Of a stretch of DNA of 64,000 nucleotides, positions 17,061 through 25,806 are shown piece by piece. How positions within the stretch are numbered: position 1 is the stretch's first letter; each line of letters starts with the position of its first letter. The translations under genes and the position numbers were made by a program. The notes below the pieces were generated by a model that was not told the DNA's origin, made no database searches, and worked only from the letters and a program-made list of their open reading frames with translations. This stretch comes from Candidatus Latescibacterota bacterium (GTDB lineage: Bacteria; Latescibacterota; UBA2968; SICM01), in assembly GCA_009694805.1 (NCBI GenBank), contig SICM01000002.1:1-64000 (forward strand). The letters run 5' to 3'.

Positions 17061-18680
17061 TCACTGATTTTCAGGATGAATCCACGGGATACGGCGGATC
17101 AGGGCATCTCTCTGGTCCGGCGAGAGGGGGACCTCGATGAGCGTGGGGCCGTCGGCCTGCACGGCTTCTCGCACGGCGGACCCGAGGGCTTCGGGGGTGG
17201 AGGCCCGCAGGCCCCGGCACCCGAACGCCTCCGCGAACCGGACGTAGTCGGGGTTCTGCATCTCCACGTCGATGGCGTGGCCGTCATAGGTCTTGTCCTG
17301 GATCCCCTTGATGGCGCTCAGGCAGTTGTCGTTGATCACCACGGCCACGACCGGGATGCGGTACTGCACGGCGGTCATCAGCTCGTAGGCCGTCATTAGG
17401 AACCCCCCGTCCCCGCTGACCGATACCACGGCCCGGTCGGGCCGGGCAAGCTTCGCACCGAGCGCCGCCGGGAAGGCGTAGCCCAGGTTGACGTAGTGGC
17501 AGGGGTAGAGAAACGTGCGGGGTTCGTAGATGGGGAACTCGTCGAACGCGCGATAGCCCACGGTGGTGACGTCCACGCTCACGACCGCGTCGCGGGGGAG
17601 GACCTGCCGGAGGACGTCCATGACGAGCAGGGGGGGGCGGTTCCGGGCCCCCTCCCGGATCGGGGAGAGGGCCGATGCCCAGCCCGGGCGTGGGACGCCC
17701 GGATCGAGGCGTTCGGTGAGCTGGGAGAGGGCCTGCCGGAGGTCCCCGGCCACGCCCACGTCCGCCGGATACTCCTTCCCGATCTCCTCCGGGTCAGCGT
17801 CGATCTGAATGAGGGGCTTCGGGATCTGCATCGTCCAGCCGCTCGTGTCGATCTGCGTGAACCGGCAGCCCACGGCCAGGGTCGCATCTGCCTGGGCCAC
17901 GACCTGCTGGCCGGATCGTCCCCGGATGTGGCCCAGGAAGAGGGGGTGATCCTCCGGGATCGCGCCCTTGCCGAGCCGGGTGGTCACGACCGGGGCGTTC
18001 AGGGCCTCCGCGAGCCGGACCAGGTCCGCCGAGGCCCCGGCGGCCAGGATGCCCCCCCCGGCCAGGATCACGGGCCGGGCCGCTGCCTGAAGGGCGCGGA
18101 GGGCCGCCCGGAGGTCGGCCTCGGACGGGGATGGGGATAGGGCCTCGACCCGGGGCGGGATCGAGGCCTCGCCCTCCGCCGAGACCACGTCGGGGGGGAA
18201 TTCGAGGACCGCGGGGCCGGGCCGGTACGCGCGCATAGCCCGGAAGGCCCCGGCCACGGCTTCAGGGATGTCGGCCACGGTCTGCGGGCAGGCGTAGTAC
18301 TTCGTGATGGGCTTGAAGAAGGTGGCCTGGTCCAGGCCGTGAAACATCTTCCCCCGGTCCCGCCCCTCGAACCGCGTGTCCACGCCCCCCGTGATCAGCA
18401 AGACAGGGGACCGATCCGTGTAGGCCTCGCCCAGGCCCGTGGAGGCGTTGGACGCGCCGGGGCCGGGCACCGTGAGGGCCACGCCCACGTCTCCGCCCGC
18501 GCGGGCGTAGCCGTCCGCCATCAGCGTGGCGGCCTGCTCGTTGCGGATCAGGACGCTGCGAATGACATCCTGTCTCCGGACGGCCTCGTAGAGGCCGATG
18601 TTCTGCGTGCCGGGCATGCCAAAGAGGCAGCGGACCCCCTGGGCCTTCAGGCACGCGATCAGAATTTCTCCGCCGGTCAT
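17061..18680 (-). CDS. Thiamine pyrophosphate-dependent enzyme, acetolactate synthase-like
   Basis: N-term CLKAQGVRCLFGMPGTQNIGLYEAV; TPP motif SGDGGFLMTAYELMTAVQYRIPVVAVVINDN. Confidence 0.88.
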   Translation of the reverse strand: MTGGEILIACLKAQGVRCLFGMPGTQNIGLYEAVRRQDVIRSVLIRNEQAATLMADGYARAGGDVGVALTVPGPGASNASTGLGEAYTDRSPVLLITGGVDTRFEGRDRGKMFHGLDQATFFKPITKYYACPQTVADIPEAVAGAFRAMRAYRPGPAVLEFPPDVVSAEGEASIPPRVEALSPSPSEADLRAALRALQAAARPVILAGGGILAAGASADLVRLAEALNAPVVTTRLGKGAIPEDHPLFLGHIRGRSGQQVVAQADATLAVGCRFTQIDTSGWTMQIPKPLIQIDADPEEIGKEYPADVGVAGDLRQALSQLTERLDPGVPRPGWASALSPIREGARNRPPLLVMDVLRQVLPRDAVVSVDVTTVGYRAFDEFPIYEPRTFLYPCHYVNLGYAFPAALGAKLARPDRAVVSVSGDGGFLMTAYELMTAVQYRIPVVAVVINDNCLSAIKGIQDKTYDGHAIDVEMQNPDYVRFAEAFGCRGLRASTPEALGSAVREAVQADGPTLIEVPLSPDQRDALIRRIPWIHPENQ

Positions 18681-18751
18681 AGGGATGAATCCTCACGATC
18701 TGTAGCCGGGATCGCCGATCCCGGTCTCACGATAGATAAAGGAGTGTGGAC

Positions 18752-19756
18752 ATGGACATTCGATCCCCCGCAGCAGCAGCGGACACGTCCGTCGAACTGG
18801 AGTCGGAGACCGCCCAGCGGATGGCCGAGGCCGCCACGACGTTCTGGGCCTCCCTGACGCCGGACCAGCGGACCCGCGTCCTGTTCCCGGTGGAGAGCGA
18901 GGAGCGGCAGAACTGGCACTACATCCCGCGCGACAGGTGCGGCATTCCGTTCAAGGAGATGGACGGGGCGCAGCAGAAACTCGCCCACGCCCTGCTGTCG
19001 AGCGGGCTGAGCCGGCGCGGCTACATGAAGGCCGCGACCATCATGAGCCTCGAATCCGTCCTGGGGCGGCTCGAAGGGACCGAGCGTCGTTTCGCGCGCG
19101 ACCCCGACCTCTACTACGTGACCCTGTTCGGGACGCCGTCGGATGAGGCCCCGTGGGGATGGAGGGTGGAAGGGCATCACGTGTCGGTCAACTTCCTGGT
19201 CGTGGGCGGAAAGCGTATCGCCCCCACCCCGAACTTCTTGGGGTCCAACCCGGCCCGCGTGCCCCAGGGGGACCTGACGGGCCTCCGGGTGCTGGCCGCC
19301 GAAGAGGACCTGGCCCGCCGCATGCTAAGCTCTCTGGACCCTTCGCAACACGTCAGAGCCATCCTCTCCGCCGAGGCCCCATCGGACATCGTCACGCGGG
19401 CGGAGCACCGCATCAAATTGGACGCCCCCGCCGGCCTCGCAGCCGGGGAGATGGGGGAGGACCAGCGCCGGAGGGTGATGGACCTGGTGACCGAATACGT
19501 CTCCCGGATGCCCCTGGACGTGGCCGACATCCGGATGAACCGGATCGAGAAGGACGGGACCGCGCACATCCACTTCGCCTGGGCAGGGCCTGAGGAGCGG
19601 GGAAAGCCGCACTACTACCGGTTGCAGGGGCCCGGCTTTCTGGTGGAGTACGACAACACGCAGAATCAGGCGAACCATATCCATACGGTCTGGCGGGACC
19701 TGACGGACGACTGGGGAGACGACCTGCTGGCCCGCCACTACGACAGGTCCCACTGA
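18752..19756 (+). CDS. DUF3500-like protein
   Basis: Alternate GTG start 18746; WASLTPDQRTRVLFPVESEERQNWHYIPRDRCGIPFKEM and HIHTVWRDLTDDWGDDLLARHYDRSH pattern. Confidence 0.65.
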   Translation: MDIRSPAAAADTSVELESETAQRMAEAATTFWASLTPDQRTRVLFPVESEERQNWHYIPRDRCGIPFKEMDGAQQKLAHALLSSGLSRRGYMKAATIMSLESVLGRLEGTERRFARDPDLYYVTLFGTPSDEAPWGWRVEGHHVSVNFLVVGGKRIAPTPNFLGSNPARVPQGDLTGLRVLAAEEDLARRMLSSLDPSQHVRAILSAEAPSDIVTRAEHRIKLDAPAGLAAGEMGEDQRRRVMDLVTEYVSRMPLDVADIRMNRIEKDGTAHIHFAWAGPEERGKPHYYRLQGPGFLVEYDNTQNQANHIHTVWRDLTDDWGDDLLARHYDRSH

Positions 19757-19829
19757 GTAGGGGCAACCCCCTGTGGTTGCCCTCTTTGAGGGCCCTCTCT
19801 TTGTGGGGCACGGCGCGCCGTGCCCCTAC
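19757..19829. repeat. Two family C-like hairpins in convergent intergenic region
   Basis: GTAGGGGCAACC...GGTTGCCCT (19757-19784) and GTGGGGCACGGCGCGCCGTGCCCCTAC (19803-19829). Confidence 0.75.
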
Positions 19830-21736
19830 GAATCGATCGCCTGCCGAACGGCCCGGCTCAGCGCGTCGAAATTGAACGGCTTGTTCAGGACCCCCTTCAG
19901 CCCCCGCTCTCGCAGGTCAACGACGTCCTCCTTCACGCTGTATCCGGTCATCAAAAGCACCTTCACCGCCGGGTGCGTCTCGATCAGCGCCTCGTAGAGT
20001 TCCTGCCCCCCCATCTTCGGCATCACCATGTCCGTCACCACCAGCGCGATCTCCTCCCGGTGAGCGCGATAGAGGTTCAGCGCCTCCTCCCCGTCCGTCG
20101 CCGTCAGAACGGTGTAGCCCAGCGTCTCCAGCATGGCCCGCCCGATGGCCAGCACCGTGTCCTCGTCTTCCACCATCAACAGCGTCTCCGTTCCGCCCAC
20201 GGGAGGTTCCTCTGCGGAGACGACCCGAAGGGTCGTCTCCACGGCCTCCATCGCAGGCAGGTAGACCCTGAACTCGCTGCCCTGGCCCACCTCACTCCGG
20301 ACGGCGATGTGCCCCGCGTGCGCCTTGATGATGCCGTAGACCATCGCCAGCCCCAGCCCCGTCCCCTCCCCCACGCCCTTCGTCGTGTAGAAGGGCTCGA
20401 AGATGCGCTCCTGTACCTCCGGCGTCATCCCGACGCCCGTGTCCCGTACCCACAGGCAGATGTACTTCCCGGCGTGAAGGTCCGCGTGTGCCCGACAGTA
20501 GGCCTCATCCAGGGTCACCCCCTCCAGCCCCAGGGTCAGTTCGCCCCCGTGGGGCATGGCCTGGCTGGCGTTGATGCAGAGGTTCACGATCACCTGTTGC
20601 ATCTGGGTGGGATCGACATTCACGATCGCCACCTCGCCGGATGCGGCCAGCCGGATCGCGATGTGCTCCGGCACCGTGCGCTCCAGCAGCTTGATCGTCT
20701 CCCGGACGAAAAACAGCAGGGGCAGGGGCTGCGGTTCGGTGACGGCCCGGCGGCTGAAGGCCAGCAGTTGAGAGATCAGCCTCGCGGCCCGATCGCACTG
20801 CTCGGGGATTCTATGGATGTACTCCCGCCATCTCCCCTCGTCCTCCATCAGAGCGAGCTGCGCAGACCCGATGATGCCGGTCAGCAGGTTGTTGAAATCG
20901 TGCGCGATCCCCCCGGCCAGGGTGCCGACCGCCTCCATCTTCTGCGCCTGGAACAACTGCTGCTCCAGGCGTTTGCGTTCGGTGACGTCCCGGAGGACGG
21001 ACTGGACCGCCGGTTGTCCCCGGTAGATGAAAAGACTGGCTCTGGACTCGACGTCTAGGACGGCCCCGTCCACTCGGATAATTTTTTGTTCGATGGGGGG
21101 AGCGATCTTCTGGCTATCCAGAACCTGCTGCGTGCGCGCCCTGGCGGCTTCGCGGTAGTCTGGATGCACAAAATCAAATATAGGCCTTCCGATCAGCTCT
21201 TCAGAAGTCGCAGCGCCGAGCAGTTTTGTCGCCGTGGTGTTGAGGAACGCGATTTTGCCTCTGACGTGGATCAGGATCGCGTCCGGGGAGAGTTCGACGA
21301 GCTGTCGATAGCGCTCTTCACTCTCCCGAAGCGCCACTTCTGCCCCGCGCTTTTCGTCGCGGAGACGCTTCTGCTCGAGGGCGCGGGTCACCGCCGGCCC
21401 CAGACGCGCCAGCCGATCTTTCAGCAGATAGTCCGAGGCCCCCTGTTGCAGGGCGACGACGGCCGTCTCTTCGCCGACGGTCCCGGACACGATGATGAAC
21501 GGGATGTCCAGCCCGCGCCCCTGGAGCAGGCGAAGCGCCCTCATGGCGTCGAACTGCGGCAGGTTGAAGTCCGCCAGGATCACGTCCAGCGCAGGGTCCA
21601 GGCGGACGAGATAGTCCGTCTCTGTATCGACCCGCTGCCAGTCCGGCGCGAACCCGGCGCGGCGCAACGCACGTACCATCAGTTCGGCGTCGTTCGGGTT
21701 ATCTTCGAGAACCAGAACGCAAATAGGAATCGACAC
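19826..21736 (-). CDS. Hybrid sensor histidine kinase with receiver domains at both ends (REC-PAS-HisKA-HATPase-REC)
   Basis: GTG 21736; [74 protein letters not shown]...[12 protein letters not shown]. Confidence 0.88.
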   Translation of the reverse strand: MSIPICVLVLEDNPNDAELMVRALRRAGFAPDWQRVDTETDYLVRLDPALDVILADFNLPQFDAMRALRLLQGRGLDIPFIIVSGTVGEETAVVALQQGASDYLLKDRLARLGPAVTRALEQKRLRDEKRGAEVALRESEERYRQLVELSPDAILIHVRGKIAFLNTTATKLLGAATSEELIGRPIFDFVHPDYREAARARTQQVLDSQKIAPPIEQKIIRVDGAVLDVESRASLFIYRGQPAVQSVLRDVTERKRLEQQLFQAQKMEAVGTLAGGIAHDFNNLLTGIIGSAQLALMEDEGRWREYIHRIPEQCDRAARLISQLLAFSRRAVTEPQPLPLLFFVRETIKLLERTVPEHIAIRLAASGEVAIVNVDPTQMQQVIVNLCINASQAMPHGGELTLGLEGVTLDEAYCRAHADLHAGKYICLWVRDTGVGMTPEVQERIFEPFYTTKGVGEGTGLGLAMVYGIIKAHAGHIAVRSEVGQGSEFRVYLPAMEAVETTLRVVSAEEPPVGGTETLLMVEDEDTVLAIGRAMLETLGYTVLTATDGEEALNLYRAHREEIALVVTDMVMPKMGGQELYEALIETHPAVKVLLMTGYSVKEDVVDLRERGLKGVLNKPFNFDALSRAVRQAIDS

Positions 21737-21785
21737 GATGACCTCCCGACGGGCTCGTAGGGAAACAACTTTCTCCCTCCCATTC

Positions 21786-21814
21786 AATATAAACCGCCTC
21801 CGTTCCCGTGTCAA
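21786..21814 (-). promoter_or_regulatory. Sigma70-type promoter for the histidine kinase
   Basis: Minus strand TTGACA-N17-TATATT. Confidence 0.7.
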
Positions 21815-21901
21815 CGCAGAATGCGCGAGCCGTTCTTTTTCGTGTTGACAAACCTGCCCGCTCTGCATAAGTTGTCGCATACTTTAGCAGGAGGTGATTC
21901 T

Positions 21902-22393
21902 ATGAGCGGACCTCTCATCGGACTGATCACGGACACCCACGACAACCAGGACACGGCGGCGAAGGCCGTGGACCTCTTCAACGAGAGGAAGGTCGATCTG
22001 GTCCTCCACGGCGGCGACTACATCGCCCCGTTCAACGCGAAACCCCTCAAGGGATTGAAGGCCGGATTCATCGGCGTCTTCGGCAACAACGACGGGGAGC
22101 GGTTCGGCCTCCGGGCGGCGTTCGCGGACCTCGGGCCGATCCACCGCGCGCCCTACGAGCTGGTCCACGCTGGCAAAAAAATCCTGATGCTCCACGAGCC
22201 CGATGTCCTGGACGCCCTGATCGCCAGCGGCGTCTACGACGTCATCTTCTACGGCCACACCCACCGGATCGACGTCCGGGAGGGGCGCACGCTCGTGGTC
22301 AACCCGGGCGAGGCCTATGGCCGGGTGACGGGCCGGGCCACCGTCGGGGTGCTGGATCTGGCTGAGATGAAGGTGGAGATCGTCGATCTATGA
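21902..22393 (+). CDS. YfcE/MJ0936-type metallophosphoesterase
   Basis: ATG 21902 with [47 protein letters not shown]. Confidence 0.9.
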   Translation: MSGPLIGLITDTHDNQDTAAKAVDLFNERKVDLVLHGGDYIAPFNAKPLKGLKAGFIGVFGNNDGERFGLRAAFADLGPIHRAPYELVHAGKKILMLHEPDVLDALIASGVYDVIFYGHTHRIDVREGRTLVVNPGEAYGRVTGRATVGVLDLAEMKVEIVDL

Positions 22394-22435
22394 AGTCCTG
22401 AGTGCTGAGGGACACCCCCCTTCCACCCCCTGCCC

Positions 22436-22472
22436 CCCTCCCTCCCCCCACAGGTGGGGGAGGGAGGGGGAA
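22436..22472. repeat. Hairpin CCCTCCCTCCCCC...GGGGGAGGGAGGG
   Basis: Near-perfect inverted repeat between metallophosphoesterase and NDP-sugar gene. Confidence 0.6.
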
Positions 22473-22544
22473 ACAAGGGCTTTGCCCCTTGAGATGGGGG
22501 AGGGCTGGGGGCTGCCTCTACCCAGGACTCTTTTCGGAGGTTCT

Positions 22545-23474
22545 ATGCGCATCCTGATCACCGGCGGAGCGGGGTTCATCGGGTCACACCTCTGCGAGTT
22601 CATGCTCGATCACGGCCACGAGGTGATCTGCGTGGACAACCTGCTGACCGGAAACCCCGACAACGTCGCCCCCCTCATCGGCAGGGAGGGGTTCACCTTC
22701 CTCCACTACGATGTGACGAACGACATCCACGTCAGAGGCCCGCTCGACTATATCCTGCACTTCGCCAGTCCCGCCAGCCCGAAGGACTACCTGCAGTTCC
22801 CCATCCGGACGATGAAGGTCGGGTCCTACGGGACGCACAAGGCCCTCGGCCTGGCCAGGGCCAAGCGGGCCAGATTCCTCCTCGCCTCCACCTCCGAGAC
22901 CTACGGAGATCCCCTGGTCCATCCCCAGAAGGAGGACTACTGGGGAAATGTCAACCCCATCGGCGTGCGGGGGGTCTACGACGAGGCCAAACGGTTCGCC
23001 GAGGCGATGACGATGGCCTACCACCGGGAATCGGGGATCGACACGCGCATCGTCAGGATCTTCAACACCTACGGGCCCAGGATGCGGCGGGACGACGGCC
23101 GCATGATCCCCAACTTCATCCACTGGTCGCTGAAGGACCAGGACCTGGAGATCTACGGGGATGGCAGCTACACCCGCAGCGTCTGCTACGTCTCCGACCT
23201 GGTGGACGGCATCTACCGCCTCATGCAGGCCGATGTCCACACCCCGGTCAACCTCGGCAACACCGAGGAGATGACCGTCCTGAACATGGCCAAAAAGATC
23301 ATTTCCTTGACGGAGAGTAAGAGCCAAATTGTCTTCGGCCCCCCCATGGAAGACGACCCCAAGGAGCGGAGGCCGGACATTACGAAGGCCCGCACGCTCC
23401 TGGGATGGGAGCCGAAGATCAGCCCGGACGAGGGACTTCGGAAGACCATCGAGTGGTTCAGGGGACCGTCCTGA
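22545..23474 (+). CDS. NAD-dependent epimerase/dehydratase, UDP-glucuronate decarboxylase-like
   Basis: [79 protein letters not shown]. Confidence 0.88.
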   Translation: MRILITGGAGFIGSHLCEFMLDHGHEVICVDNLLTGNPDNVAPLIGREGFTFLHYDVTNDIHVRGPLDYILHFASPASPKDYLQFPIRTMKVGSYGTHKALGLARAKRARFLLASTSETYGDPLVHPQKEDYWGNVNPIGVRGVYDEAKRFAEAMTMAYHRESGIDTRIVRIFNTYGPRMRRDDGRMIPNFIHWSLKDQDLEIYGDGSYTRSVCYVSDLVDGIYRLMQADVHTPVNLGNTEEMTVLNMAKKIISLTESKSQIVFGPPMEDDPKERRPDITKARTLLGWEPKISPDEGLRKTIEWFRGPS

Positions 23475-23503
23475 GTAGGGGCGACCCGACGGGTCGCCCC
23501 TAC
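23475..23503. repeat. Family C hairpin GTAGGGGCGACCC-GAC-GGGTCGCCCCTAC
   Basis: Perfect arms, starts 1 nt after the stop codon of the upstream gene. Confidence 0.85.
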
Positions 23504-23526
23504 TTCAATCTGCGACTGTTTTTTAC

Positions 23527-23555
23527 TTGACACAGGCTCCTGACTTGTTCATAAT
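23527..23555 (+). promoter_or_regulatory. Sigma70-type promoter at the head of the 39-kb catabolic region
   Basis: TTGACA-N17-CATAAT, followed by inverted repeat TGTCTG (23556-23561) / CAGACA (23582-23587). Confidence 0.7.
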
Positions 23556-23614
23556 TGTCTGGTCACCGCTTGTCAATCTGTCAGACATTTCAATTTGCCC
23601 TCTCAGGAGTCTTC

Positions 23615-25366
23615 ATGAACGAACCGATTTACTTCACCGACATGGGACAGTGCGAGCCGTCGCACGCCCTCTCGACCTTCAGTCGGGTCCGCCACTGGTC
23701 ACTCTGGGACTACGAGACGGACCCCGCCCGGACGGTCCATCTCAAAGGCCGGATGCTCTACGCCAGCGAGCAGACCGAGTCCCCTCCGGTCACGCTCCGG
23801 CTGAACCTGAAGGGACCGCACGCCGTCTACCTGGCCAGCCATCACGGCTGGGAGCCGCAGTCCTACACCATGAAGGCCAGGCTCACGAAGGACCCCTGTT
23901 TTCACCGGCTCTTCGATCAGGTCGTCCTGCCCAAAGACCTGGCCTCTCTGGGCCGGAAGGAGCAATTCACCGAACGGACCTTTTCGCGCTATGACCTGGC
24001 CGAGTGGCTCTGGCGCTGCGAGGACCTGACAGGCCAGGATATCACGTTCGCCCGGCCCAACCTCGGCAGCTTTCGGGGCAAGGTGAATGCCTCCATCGCC
24101 TACGTGAAGTGCGTGCCGCTGACGGACGGGGAGGTCGCTGCGCTGGAGCGACTGAGGCCGACGGCGCAGACCCGCACGCTGATGGGGAGCATCGACGGGG
24201 GGGAGACCTTCTCCTGGCTCCCGGAGTCCCGTGAAGAGGTCTGGGAGGAGATGGAGCCGTTCCGGGACTCGGACGTGGGGATCGTCTGCTATACCATCGC
24301 GCGGTTGGATGTCTGCGTGTTCCCGACGCGGGTGGGGACGGTGCGGACGCGGGAGATGGGCTACTACCACCCCACATACTGGACGGTCGGGGACTCGATG
24401 GAGCGGCTAACGGCCCACGGGATCGACCCGCTGAAGGAGACCATCGACTACGCGCACGGGATCGGGGTGAAAATTCTGGTCACCAACCGGCCTGCGGCTC
24501 CCCACATGGCCCCCTACCAGGAGGGCATGCAGACCCCCTGGTACATGGAGAACACGCAGTGGCGCTGCCGGATCGAGGATGGGCGGCCGCTCCAGCAGAT
24601 GAGCTTCGCGTACCCGGAGGTGGCCGGGAAGTTCCTCGGCATCTTCCGCGAGGGCCTGGAGCGGGGCGCGGACGGCATCTGCATGATGTGGTGCCGGGGG
24701 TGGCCCTGGGTGATGTACGAGGAGCCTGTGGTGAAGTCCTTCGTCGAAAAGCACGGTGAAGATCCCCGCAAGCTCCCCCGGAACGACCCGCGCTGGATGC
24801 AGCACAAGGCCGATGTCATGACCGACCACTTCATCCGGCCCATGCGCAAAATCCTGGACGAGTTCGGGCAGGCTCAGGGGCGGCGTCTGGAGGCCGCCTA
24901 CTACGTGATGGACCGGCCGGAGGACTGTCTCTACAACACCCTGGACGTCCGGACCTGGGTCCGGGAGGGCCTGGTGGACTACCTGATGATCCATCCCAAC
25001 GGCTGGAGCGAGGGGGCCAGCGGAAAGCGGGACAACCTGCGGGTGCACGACTCGGTCCCGCTGTTCAAGGAGCTGGTCAAAGGGACGAACATCAAGGTCT
25101 ACGCGGATGTCTATCCGAGGCGCATGCCCGCGGAGGGCTACCTGGAGCGGGCCCGGTTCTACTACGGGACCGGCGCGGACGGTCTGATGTACTGGGACGT
25201 GGACCGCCGCACATCCCGCAAGAGCGAGTGGTTCACGGGGGCCAAGACGGGTCACCGGGACCTGCTCGACGCCTGGCCGATCGACGTCAGCCCCCACTTC
25301 AAGGTCGTCCCGCTCAGCATGATCGGAGGGCTGTCCACGGACCCGCGCTATGACACGACGGGGTGA
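23615..25366 (+). CDS. Uncharacterised GH-like TIM barrel protein, paralog 1
   Basis: ATG 23615 with AGGAG; shares CEPSHALS, PPVTLRLNLKGPHAVYL, WVMYEEPV, IKVYADVYPRR, RKSEWF with 32149 and 46283 genes. Confidence 0.8.
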   Translation: MNEPIYFTDMGQCEPSHALSTFSRVRHWSLWDYETDPARTVHLKGRMLYASEQTESPPVTLRLNLKGPHAVYLASHHGWEPQSYTMKARLTKDPCFHRLFDQVVLPKDLASLGRKEQFTERTFSRYDLAEWLWRCEDLTGQDITFARPNLGSFRGKVNASIAYVKCVPLTDGEVAALERLRPTAQTRTLMGSIDGGETFSWLPESREEVWEEMEPFRDSDVGIVCYTIARLDVCVFPTRVGTVRTREMGYYHPTYWTVGDSMERLTAHGIDPLKETIDYAHGIGVKILVTNRPAAPHMAPYQEGMQTPWYMENTQWRCRIEDGRPLQQMSFAYPEVAGKFLGIFREGLERGADGICMMWCRGWPWVMYEEPVVKSFVEKHGEDPRKLPRNDPRWMQHKADVMTDHFIRPMRKILDEFGQAQGRRLEAAYYVMDRPEDCLYNTLDVRTWVREGLVDYLMIHPNGWSEGASGKRDNLRVHDSVPLFKELVKGTNIKVYADVYPRRMPAEGYLERARFYYGTGADGLMYWDVDRRTSRKSEWFTGAKTGHRDLLDAWPIDVSPHFKVVPLSMIGGLSTDPRYDTTG

Positions 25367-25397
25367 GCCCTCACCCCCCAGCCTCCTCTCCCTCCTT

Positions 25398-25430
25398 CGA
25401 CTACGCGGCCCTTCGACTACGCTCAGGATG
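25398..25430. repeat. CCCTTCGACTACGCTCAGG-type element
   Basis: Two adjacent partial copies (CCTTCGACTACGCGG and CCCTTCGACTACGCTCAGG). Confidence 0.55.
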
Positions 25431-25516
25431 CGGGAGAGGGGGAGAAGCACCCCACCCCCTTCCCCTCCCCTACAAGAGGGGAGGGGAGAAAACCAAGAAG
25501 CGCGATAGCGCTGAGG

Positions 25517-25720
25517 GCGCGACGTCCCGGCTTTCAAGCAGGATGTTCGTTCAGGCAAGGTGGGGTACGAGCGCCGAAGGCGCGGGGGTGCGGTGGAAGG
25601 GGCCCGGACTACCACGGGACCCCGATTACACCACGGAACAGAGTACGGCGCGCCAAGCCCGCGCGGCGCTTGAGCGCGATTCTTTGCGCCACTTTCTTCT
25701 AAAGAAAGTGGCAAAAGGGA
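25517..25720. repeat. Dispersed intergenic repeat family A, copy 2 (variant terminal hairpin)
   Basis: Core CGACGTCCCGGCTTTCAAGCAGGATGTTCGTTCAGGCAAGGTGGGGTACGAGCG; hairpin GCCACTTTCTT-CTA-AAGAAAGTGGC (25688-25712). Confidence 0.85.
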
Positions 25721-25806
25721 CGCTGAAACCAATGCCAAGAGGAGTGCCAAAACCCTGCCCTAAGATGAACCCTCTCAAGTCCATAAATTTTTGAAAAGGA
25801 GTCCTG

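Noticed and set aside
24407-25750. Minus-strand 447-aa ORF
   Set aside because: Antisense to GH-like paralog and running through repeat A; no recognisable domain.
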